Shown: positions 58,627 to 64,000 of the stretch, in pieces | How positions within the stretch are numbered: the stretch's first letter is position 1 | Layout: the number at the start of each line of letters is the position of its first letter | Assembly (NCBI RefSeq): GCF_013149805.1 | Contig: NZ_JABEZT010000003.1 | Span: forward strand, 310,001 to 374,000 | Source: Isoptericola chiayiensis | GTDB lineage: Bacteria; Actinomycetota; Actinomycetes; Actinomycetales; Cellulomonadaceae | Reading direction: 5' to 3' | Length of the DNA: 64,000 nt | The notes under the pieces: generated by a model | Database searches by the model: none | The model's input: the letters and a program-made list of their open reading frames with translations, nothing else | Told to the model about the DNA's origin: nothing | Program-made: the position numbers and the translations under genes

Positions 58627-58658
58627 CGCCCGGATTGCCGACATCGGCAATCCGGGCG
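58627..58658. repeat. 32-bp near-perfect palindrome
   Basis: Two 15-bp perfectly complementary arms around a 2-bp CA centre, 30 bp upstream of the oxidase start. Core TTGCCGA-CA-TCGGCAA. A second, overlapping pairing exists between CGTCGCCC (58624-58631) and GGGCGACG (58664-58671). It could be an operator for the oxidase operon or the terminator of the ABC operon. Confidence 0.65.
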
Positions 58659-58796
58659 TCGACGGGCGACGAGAGGGTCGTCGAGTGGGGGACGGGCTCA
58701 GGCGACGACGCGGGTGTCGTCCAGTGCTTCGAGGGCGCGTCCGCGCACATGGCGTTCGATGGTGCTGTTTACAGCGCCACGGTGCGCGCGATCTGG

Positions 58797-58884
58797 TGGA
58801 TCCGCGCCATCTGCGCGGTGAATTCGCAGTCCGATGGTGGTGGATTCGCAGCATCCTGGTGGTGGATCCGCACTGCCCCGACGC
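58797..58884. repeat. Four 22-bp degenerate tandem repeats
   Basis: Units begin at 58797, 58819, 58841 and 58863. Each starts TG(G/A)AT(C/T)CGC; units 2 and 3 are most alike (CGCAG... ending in TGGTGG). The 22-bp period is close to two DNA helical turns. Confidence 0.6.
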
Positions 58885-58975
58885 CTCAGTCGTGCTGGCC
58901 TCGTCTGAGGCTGCGGTTCCGCTGCGGGCGGGTGCCTTGCTCCGCTGCGGCCCCCACCCTGCGCGCACCTCCGCC

Positions 58976-59782
58976 TCAGTCGAGCGGGTGCAGGATCCGG
59001 TGCAGGAACTCCCGGGTCCGCGCCCGGCGCGGCGCCGAGAACATCTGCGCCGGCGCTCCCCGCTCGACCACCACGCCGCCGTCCAGGAACAGCACCTCGT
59101 CGGCGACGGCGCGGGCGAACTCCAGCTCGTGGGTGACCACGACCATCGTCCAGCCCTCGTCGGCGAGCTCCTTCATGACGGTCAGCACCTCGCCGACGAG
59201 CTCCGGGTCCAGCGACGACGTCGGCTCGTCGAAGAGCAGCAGGTCGGGCTGCAGGGCGAGCGCCCGCACGATGCCGACGCGCTGCTGCTGCCCGCCGGAC
59301 AGCTCGCGGGGGTAGGCGTCGCGCTTGTCCGCGAGCCCCACCCGGTCCAGGAGCTCCAGCGCCCGGGACTCGGCCTCGGCGCGCGGCACGCCGCGCGTCT
59401 GCACCGGTCCTTCGACGACGTTCTGCAGCACCGTCAGGTGCGGGAACAGGTGGTGGTGCTGGAACACCATCGCCGACCGGTCGCGCAGCGACTCCCGCTC
59501 GGCGAGGGCCCGGCGTCCGGCACGTCCCCAGGCACGTCGGGGTCCGCCGTCGAAGGTGAGGTCGACGTGCTCGCCGGGGCCGCCGTCGACCACGATGCGG
59601 CCGGCGTCGGGCGTGGCGAGGCCGTTCAGCGAGCGCAGCAGGGTGGTCTTGCCGGACCCGGACGGGCCGATGAGCGCGACGACCTCGCCGCGGCGTACGG
59701 ACAGGTCGACGCCGCGCAGCACGTGGTTCTCGCCGAAGGACAGGTGGATGCCGGTGGCGGTCAGCAGCGGGGCCTCAGACAT
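58976..59782 (-). CDS. Polar amino-acid ABC transporter ATPase
   Basis: A 268-residue ATPase of the GlnQ/TcyC (PAAT) class. Walker A GPSGSGKTT is near residue 40, Q-loop FQHHHLFPHLTV, signature LSGGQQQRV, Walker B LLLFDEPTS and switch His in VVTHELEFA. Between Walker A and the Q-loop it has an unusual ~30-residue insert rich in Arg/Gly/Asp. It energises the permease with which its start overlaps (59775-59782). Third gene of the importer operon. Confidence 0.94.
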   Translation of the reverse strand: MSEAPLLTATGIHLSFGENHVLRGVDLSVRRGEVVALIGPSGSGKTTLLRSLNGLATPDAGRIVVDGGPGEHVDLTFDGGPRRAWGRAGRRALAERESLRDRSAMVFQHHHLFPHLTVLQNVVEGPVQTRGVPRAEAESRALELLDRVGLADKRDAYPRELSGGQQQRVGIVRALALQPDLLLFDEPTSSLDPELVGEVLTVMKELADEGWTMVVVTHELEFARAVADEVLFLDGGVVVERGAPAQMFSAPRRARTREFLHRILHPLD

Positions 59783-60428
59783 ACTGCTCCAGCTTCCTCT
59801 CGAGGCGGGTCTGGCCGAACGACAGCACGGTGCAGAAGATCCAGTACACGAGCGCCGCCTCGGTGTAGATCAGCAGGAAGTCGTTGGTGAACGCGGCGAT
59901 CTCCTGCGCCTCGCGGAACAGCTCGGTCACCAGGATGAGCGAGGCGAGCGAGGTGTCCTTGACCAGCGAGATGAACGTGTTGGACAGCGGTGGCACGGAC
60001 ACGCGGGCGGCCTGCGGCAGGATGATGCGGCGCAGCGTCCGACGGCGGGACATCCCGACGACGTAGCCGGCCTCCCACTGGCCGGTGGGCACCGAGAGGA
60101 TGGCGGCGCGGATCACCTCGGCGGCGTACCCGCCGACGTTGAGGGAGAACGCGACGACGGCGCTGGGCCAGGGGTCGATGGTGAGCCCGAGCGACGGCAG
60201 CCCGTAGAAGATGACGAAGAGCTGCACGAGCAGGGGCGTGCCGCGGATGGCCGAGACGTACGCCCGGCCCACCCACGCGAGCACCGGGTGGGCCGAGAGG
60301 CGCAGCATCGCGACGCCGAGGGCGAGGACGAGCCCGATCGCGAACGAGGAGAGCGCGAGCGGGATCGTCCCCACCAGGCCGCCGCGGACGAGCGGCCAGA
60401 ACGAGTCGGTGAAGAGCTGGACGTCCAT
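59775..60428 (-). CDS. Polar amino-acid ABC transporter permease
   Basis: A 217-residue HisM/GlnP-type permease with about five TM segments. The conserved AYVSAIRGTPLLVQLF and the ATPase-contact region AGYVVGMSRRRTLRRIILPQA are clear. It overlaps the ATPase gene by 8 nt and shares one base with the end of the binding-protein gene. Probably acts as a homodimer. Substrate is likely cystine or another polar amino acid, as inferred from the binding-protein type. Confidence 0.94.
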   Translation of the reverse strand: MDVQLFTDSFWPLVRGGLVGTIPLALSSFAIGLVLALGVAMLRLSAHPVLAWVGRAYVSAIRGTPLLVQLFVIFYGLPSLGLTIDPWPSAVVAFSLNVGGYAAEVIRAAILSVPTGQWEAGYVVGMSRRRTLRRIILPQAARVSVPPLSNTFISLVKDTSLASLILVTELFREAQEIAAFTNDFLLIYTEAALVYWIFCTVLSFGQTRLERKLEQYV

Positions 60429-61240
60429 CAGCTCGTGACGTCGGCCCCGAAGTACTCCTGCGAGAGCTCGGCGAGCGTGCCGTCCTCACGCAGGGTGTCC
60501 AGCGCGCCGTCGATCGCCTCGGCCAGCGCCGCCCGCTCGGGGGTGACGACGAACCCCATCTCGGAGGTCTCCTCGGTCTCGGCGGCGATCTCGATCGGCG
60601 CGTCCGGGTGCTCGGCCTGGTAGTCGAGCACGGTCAGCGTGTCGTTGATCGTGGCGTCCACGCGGCCGGTGCCGAGCAACTCGACGGACTGGGCCCAGCC
60701 CTCGACGGCCTCGATCTGCGCGCCGGACTCCTCGGCGAGCGTGCGCCAGTTGCTGGTCAGCGACTGCGCGGCGGTCTTGCCGTCCAGGTCGTCGAAGCTC
60801 GTGATCGAGGTGTCGCCCTCGGGCACGACGACGGCGCCGCGGGAGACGGTATACGGCTGGGAGAACTTGTAGTCCTCGAGGCGCTCCGGGGTCATGGACA
60901 CCTGGTTGGCGATGGTGTCGAAGCGGCCGGCGTCCAGCCCGGCGAAGATCGCGTCCCACTGCGTCTCGGCGAACTCGATCTCGAGGCCCATCTCCTCGGC
61001 GACGGCCTCGGCGACCTCGACGTCGTAGCCCACCAGCTCACCGGTCTCGTCATGGAAGGTGAACGGCCGGTAGGTGCCCTCGGTGGCGACGGTCAGGGTG
61101 CCGTCCGCGACGAGGTTCAGGTCACCGGAGCCCTCGGCGGCGGTGCTGCCCTCGGACGCGCCGTCTTCGGACGAACCGCAGGCCGCGAGCGCCAGCGCGG
61201 TCAGGGTGGCCGTGGCGGTGACGAGCAGGGGGCGTCGCAT
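60428..61240 (-). CDS. Amino-acid ABC transporter binding lipoprotein
   Basis: A 270-residue lipoprotein with lipobox LAAC (Cys near 21) and an acidic Ser/Gly/Glu linker. Family 3 binding domain: LTVATEGTYRPFTFHDETG, LVGYDVEVAEAVAEEMG and AGLDAGRFDTIANQVS, the latter like cystine-binding TcyA/FliY proteins. The ligand pocket resembles that of cystine or polar amino-acid binders, but specificity is uncertain. ATG 61240 has AGGAGAA upstream. First gene of the operon, followed by permease then ATPase. Confidence 0.92.
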   Translation of the reverse strand: MRRPLLVTATATLTALALAACGSSEDGASEGSTAAEGSGDLNLVADGTLTVATEGTYRPFTFHDETGELVGYDVEVAEAVAEEMGLEIEFAETQWDAIFAGLDAGRFDTIANQVSMTPERLEDYKFSQPYTVSRGAVVVPEGDTSITSFDDLDGKTAAQSLTSNWRTLAEESGAQIEAVEGWAQSVELLGTGRVDATINDTLTVLDYQAEHPDAPIEIAAETEETSEMGFVVTPERAALAEAIDGALDTLREDGTLAELSQEYFGADVTS

Positions 61241-61441
61241 GAGGGTTCTCCTGTGTGGTGCGCGTGCCCGACGGCGGTGTGTGCCGCAGGCGTGGGCGAT
61301 CCGGACGGACATATCGACCGGATCGATGGATGGCATCGATGGTCACGATGCTCACGGGCGGCAACGGGGCGCGGGCGCCGCGGCATTCCCGGTGTGAGCG
61401 ACGACACCCGCCCGCGGCCCGCGACGTGCCAGGCTGTCCCC
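61241..61441. promoter_or_regulatory. Divergent promoter region, aa-ABC / DUF336
   Basis: A 201-bp gap with divergent genes. Partly palindromic ATCGA-CCGGA-TCGAT (about 61310-61324) is close to the likely promoter of the minus-strand ABC operon. No riboswitch fold is evident to me. Confidence 0.35.
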
Positions 61442-61924
61442 ATGACTGCTGAGGACGCCGCCGCCCTGGTCGCCGAGATCGAGGAGGTCGAGCGCGAGCT
61501 CGTCCTGCCCCGGTTCACCCACGACGACGCGTGGCGGCTGGGCTGCCTGCTCGTCGAGCTCGCGACCGACCGGGACCTGCCCGTCACCATCGACATCCGC
61601 CGGGGCACCCAGCAGGTGTTCCACGCGGCCCGCGAGGGCACGACGCCGGACAACGACTCCTGGGTGGAGCGCAAGGTGCGCGTCGTGTACCGGTTCGGGG
61701 CGTCGTCGTACCTGGTGGGCCGGCGGGCGGCCGCGACGGGCCGCGACTTCAACGACGCCCACCAGCTGCCCCTGCAGGAGTACGCAGCGCACGGCGGCGC
61801 GTTCCCGATCCGGGTCGACGGAGCAGGGATCGTGGGTGTCGCCACCGTCTCGGGGCTCGCCCAGGGTGACGACCATGCGCTCGTCGTCGAGGCGCTGCGG
61901 GCGTTCGCGGCAACCAGCGCCTGA
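61442..61924 (+). CDS. UPF0303 / heme-degrading-domain (HbpS-like) protein
   Basis: A 160-residue soluble protein of the UPF0303/DUF336 family, relatives of which include HbpS and GlcG-type proteins. A helix (AALVAEIEEVERELVL) precedes strands with VTIDIRRGTQQVFHAAREG, and a C-terminal GAFPIRVDGAGIVGVATVSG segment typical of the family. The heme-degrading label is from one homologue; activity here is unproven. The ATG at 61442 follows CAGGCT by 6 nt rather than a ribosome site. It precedes the amidohydrolase. Confidence 0.8.
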   Translation: MTAEDAAALVAEIEEVERELVLPRFTHDDAWRLGCLLVELATDRDLPVTIDIRRGTQQVFHAAREGTTPDNDSWVERKVRVVYRFGASSYLVGRRAAATGRDFNDAHQLPLQEYAAHGGAFPIRVDGAGIVGVATVSGLAQGDDHALVVEALRAFAATSA

Positions 61925-61934
61925 CCCCACCCAT

Positions 61935-61940
61935 TACCGT
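61935..61940 (+). promoter_or_regulatory. Leaderless promoter -10 (TACCGT) of the amidohydrolase
   Basis: TACCGT ends 7 nt before GTG 61948. It argues for GTG 61948 over GTG 61939, which overlaps the -10 itself. Confidence 0.5.
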
Positions 61941-61947
61941 GTGCGGG

Positions 61948-63489
61948 GTGACCGTCCTGCACCTCGCGAACGCCCGCCTCGCCGGGCGCCCCGACCGTCC
62001 GGTCGACGTGCTGCTCGACGCCGGCCGGGTGGCCGCCGTGCTCCCCGCCGGGGCGGACCTGCCGGCCGCGGAGCCGCCGTCGGGCACCCCCGAGCGCATC
62101 GATCTCGAGGGCCGCACCCTCGTACCGGGTCTGTGGGACGCGCACACCCACCTCACGCAGTGGGCGATGGTGCGCCGCCGCCTCGACGTCTCGGACGCCA
62201 CCGGCCCGGCGCACGCCGCCGCCCTGGTCGGTGCCGCCCTGACCGACCCGGCCCGCCACCCCGCACCCGGGCGGCCGTTCGTCGGGTTCGGCTTCCGTTG
62301 GGCCACCTGGGACGACGAACCCACCTCCGACGTGCTGGACGCCGTCGCCGGCGAGATCCCCGTCATCCTGCTCTCCGGCGACCTGCACTCCGCCTGGGCG
62401 TCCACCGCCGGGCTGCGCTACCTCGGCATCCACCACCACCCCACCGGGCTGCTGCGGGAGGAGGAGTGGATGCCGGCCTCGCCCGCGATCGTCACCGCCA
62501 CCGACGCCGAGACCGACGAGCTCGTCGCCGACGCCGCCCGCGCCGCGGCCGCCCGGGGCGTGGTCGGCGTCGTCGACTTCGAGGTCGCCGACAACCTCAC
62601 CTCCTGGCGGCGCCGCGCCGGCCACGGCTGGGACCGGCTGCGCGTGCGGGCCGCCGTCTGGGAGCAGCACCTCGACGCCGTCGTCGACGCCGCGCTGCGG
62701 CACGGCGACCCCCTCACCGGCCACGACCGGGACCTCGTCACCCAGGGCCCGCTCAAGGTCATCTCCGACGGCTCCCTCAACACGCTCACGGCGTTCTGCT
62801 TCGAGGACTACGTCGGGTTCCACGGCCCCGACGCGCACGGCATCCTCAACGTCGCCACCGACCACCTCGTGCCCCTCATGGCCCGCGCCCACGACGCCGG
62901 CCTGCGCTGCGCCATCCACGCCATCGGCGACCACGCCAACGCCCTCGCGCTGGACGCCTTCGCCGCCTCCGGCGCCCGCGGGTCCGTCGAGCACGCCCAG
63001 CTGCTGCACCCCGACGACGTCGCCCGGTTCGCCGCGCTCGGCATCACCGCCAGCGTGCAGCCCGAGCACGCCATGGACGACCGCGACGCCTCCGACGAGC
63101 TGTGGGCCGGCCGCACCGACCGCGCCTTCCGGCTCGCCGACCTGCACGCCGCCGGGGTGCCGCTCGCCCTCGGCTCCGACGCGCCCGTCGCCCCGCTCGA
63201 CCCCTGGTACGCCGTCGCCTCGGCCGTCACCCGATGCCGCGACGGCCGCGACCCGTGGCACCCCGAGCAGCGCATCGATGTCGCGACGGCGCTCGCGGCC
63301 TCCACCGACGGGCACGGCACGCAGGTGCGGCCGGGCGGGTCCGCGGACCTGGCGGTGCTGGACGTCGACCCGCTGTCTCTGCCCGACGACGGCACCCCGG
63401 CCGGGGCGGTCGGGCTCGCCGAGGCGCTGCGGGAGCTGCCGGTGGCGGGGACGCTCGTGGCCGGCCGGTGGACGCACCGGGAGCTCTGA
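61948..63489 (+). CDS. YtcJ-like amidohydrolase
   Basis: A 513-residue metal-dependent amidohydrolase. An N-terminal beta domain (LANARLAG...) precedes the metal-binding HxH in LWDAHTHLTQW. A later His is in GDLHSAW, Lys in GPLKVISDGSLN, His in AIHAIGDHAN and Asp in LGSDAPVAPLDP. The C-terminal VRPGGSADLAVLDVDP segment is also typical. The YtcJ group hydrolyses amide or imide-type compounds of unknown identity. Start GTG 61948 chosen for the leaderless promoter. It is followed 1 bp later by the zinc-finger gene. Confidence 0.9.
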   Translation: MTVLHLANARLAGRPDRPVDVLLDAGRVAAVLPAGADLPAAEPPSGTPERIDLEGRTLVPGLWDAHTHLTQWAMVRRRLDVSDATGPAHAAALVGAALTDPARHPAPGRPFVGFGFRWATWDDEPTSDVLDAVAGEIPVILLSGDLHSAWASTAGLRYLGIHHHPTGLLREEEWMPASPAIVTATDAETDELVADAARAAAARGVVGVVDFEVADNLTSWRRRAGHGWDRLRVRAAVWEQHLDAVVDAALRHGDPLTGHDRDLVTQGPLKVISDGSLNTLTAFCFEDYVGFHGPDAHGILNVATDHLVPLMARAHDAGLRCAIHAIGDHANALALDAFAASGARGSVEHAQLLHPDDVARFAALGITASVQPEHAMDDRDASDELWAGRTDRAFRLADLHAAGVPLALGSDAPVAPLDPWYAVASAVTRCRDGRDPWHPEQRIDVATALAASTDGHGTQVRPGGSADLAVLDVDPLSLPDDGTPAGAVGLAEALRELPVAGTLVAGRWTHREL

Positions 63490-63490
63490 G

Positions 63491-63841
63491 GTGTCCGACG
63501 GCGCAGCCCCGGACCCGCAGGACGCGTTGCGTGAGCGCCTCGCGATGGTGGAGGACCGGATCGCCCGGCAGCGTGCGCTCGTCGAGGGCATCGTCGACTC
63601 GGTACGGGGCGAGAACGTCGACGACGAGCACGATCCCGAAGGGGCGACGCTCGCCTGGGAGCGTCAGCAGGCCGCCGCGCTGCTCGCGGAGGCCGAGTCG
63701 GAGCGCGAGGTGCTGCGCGCGGCACTCGACCGGGTCGTCGCCGGCACCTACGGCGTGTGCGAGGTCTGCGGTCGGGCGATCCCTGCGGCCCGGCTCGCGG
63801 CGCGGCCGGCGGCGACCCGCTGCGTCGAGCACGCCCGGTGA
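63491..63841 (+). CDS. DksA/TraR-type zinc-finger protein with CxxH end
   Basis: A 116-residue protein. A long coiled-coil region (LRERLAMVEDRIARQRALVE; LLAEAESEREVLRAALDRV) precedes a C4-like zinc finger YGVCEVCGRAIPAARLAARP with the second half ATRCVEH. The finger is CxxC-x17-CxxH, where DksA has CxxC. DksA-type proteins enter the RNA polymerase secondary channel. In actinobacteria such proteins are less studied. GTG 63491 starts one base after the amidohydrolase stop, so they are co-translated. Confidence 0.85.
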   Translation: MSDGAAPDPQDALRERLAMVEDRIARQRALVEGIVDSVRGENVDDEHDPEGATLAWERQQAAALLAEAESEREVLRAALDRVVAGTYGVCEVCGRAIPAARLAARPAATRCVEHAR

Positions 63842-63857
63842 GCGCCTGTCGCGTGCG

Positions 63858-64000
63858 CTACGGCCCGAGCAGCGCCAGCGGCACGACAGCGACGCCGTCC
63901 TGGCGCCGGTAGGCGTACGGTCCCGTCGTGACCACGACACGGACGGCGAGCGACTCGAACAAGGCCCCGAGCCAGGTGCCGGTGTCGTCACGAGCCGTGA
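63858..64000 (-). CDS. C-terminal end of an unknown gene
   Basis: On the minus strand a frame of 47 codons enters from beyond the window and stops at TAG (63858-63860). It reads DDTGTWLGALFESLAVRVVV then TTGPYAYRRQDGVAVVPLAL LGP. Codon use (third-position GC) and the smooth amphipathic pattern look like real coding. I do not recognise the family. It converges on the zinc-finger gene, 16 bp away. Confidence 0.55.
   Translation of the reverse strand, partial: TARDDTGTWLGALFESLAVRVVVTTGPYAYRRQDGVAVVPLALLGP

Larger units (their letters stand above)
58598..58975. other. 378-bp intergenic stretch without a gene
   Basis: The stretch lies between the end of the amino-acid ABC operon and the oxidase start, both on the minus strand. 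It holds a 32-bp palindrome (58627-58658) near the oxidase gene, four degenerate 22-bp tandem units (58797-58884) and GC-rich sequence between. ORFs crossing it in any frame have no family resemblance. Confidence 0.6.

Noticed and set aside
58797-58884. CRISPR array
   Set aside because: The units are contiguous 22-bp repeats without spacers and there are no cas genes.
1-64000. rRNA, tRNA, insertion sequences or attachment sites
   Set aside because: I saw no cloverleaf with a CCA-type end, no rRNA-like sequence, no transposase or integrase gene, and no flanking direct repeats. A tRNA scan would be needed to be certain.

Overview
The window is high-GC, densely coded chromosomal DNA of a Gram-positive actinobacterium. 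LPXTG anchoring, lipoprotein signals, GTG starts, 4-nt ATGA/GTGA gene overlaps, leaderless promoters and many glycoside hydrolases fit a plant-polymer-degrading member of the Micrococcales (Cellulomonas, Cellulosimicrobium, Isoptericola or Promicromonospora type). That placement is inferred from gene style, not from a marker gene. I see no rRNA, tRNA, CRISPR array, insertion sequence or prophage. Coordinates 1 and 64000 both cut through genes.

Layout. 1-3829: the end of an LPXTG-anchored, repeat-rich surface protein, a HAD phosphatase and a TetR regulator. 3859-7952: a shared operator, a GH3 beta-glucosidase, a pentapeptide-repeat protein and a membrane alpha/beta hydrolase. 8011-11013: a tight response regulator / histidine kinase / TAXI-type binding-lipoprotein operon. 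11027-22245: mixed metabolism and transport. This part holds a GalE-like protein lacking two catalytic residues, an MFS pump with an M20 peptidase, a FUSC-like and a VIT1-like membrane protein, a LacI regulator, a CmtR-like metal sensor with a CDF exporter, an esterase, a degenerate sensor kinase and an F420-type nitroreductase. 22293-26910: a small set of poorly known genes resembling type VII secretion substrates, whose intergenic gaps carry copies of one 12-base sequence. 26951-33204: housekeeping-like genes (hydrolase, ribokinase, PepSY lipoprotein, flavoprotein, SDR, DUF402).

Two carbohydrate loci dominate the rest. 33187-41175 is a minus-strand operon (DUF5107/TPR protein, GH35, cellulase-like hydrolase) opposite an AraC regulator. 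44760-56615 is a LacI-controlled locus: a sugar ABC importer followed by two GH78-type alpha-L-rhamnosidases, with a convergent secreted GH3 enzyme carrying CBM5/12 modules. The importer promoter and the GH3 promoter share the same 12-bp LacI operator, so the whole block reads as one regulon for rhamnose-containing beta-glycosides or pectin fragments. Between the two loci lie a CopB-type copper ATPase with a CsoR-like operator, a TipA-like MerR regulator and a 34-bp-stem hairpin.

56784-64000 holds a putative hydrolase, a D-amino-acid-oxidase-like enzyme, a 378-bp non-coding stretch with a long palindrome and four 22-bp tandem repeats, a polar amino-acid ABC importer, a DUF336/HbpS-like protein, a YtcJ-like amidohydrolase, a DksA/TraR-type zinc-finger protein and the C-terminal end of an unknown gene.

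A recurring feature is a TANNNT -10 element placed 6-8 nt before the start codon. It is seen at about ten genes, half of them regulators, and implies leaderless transcripts.
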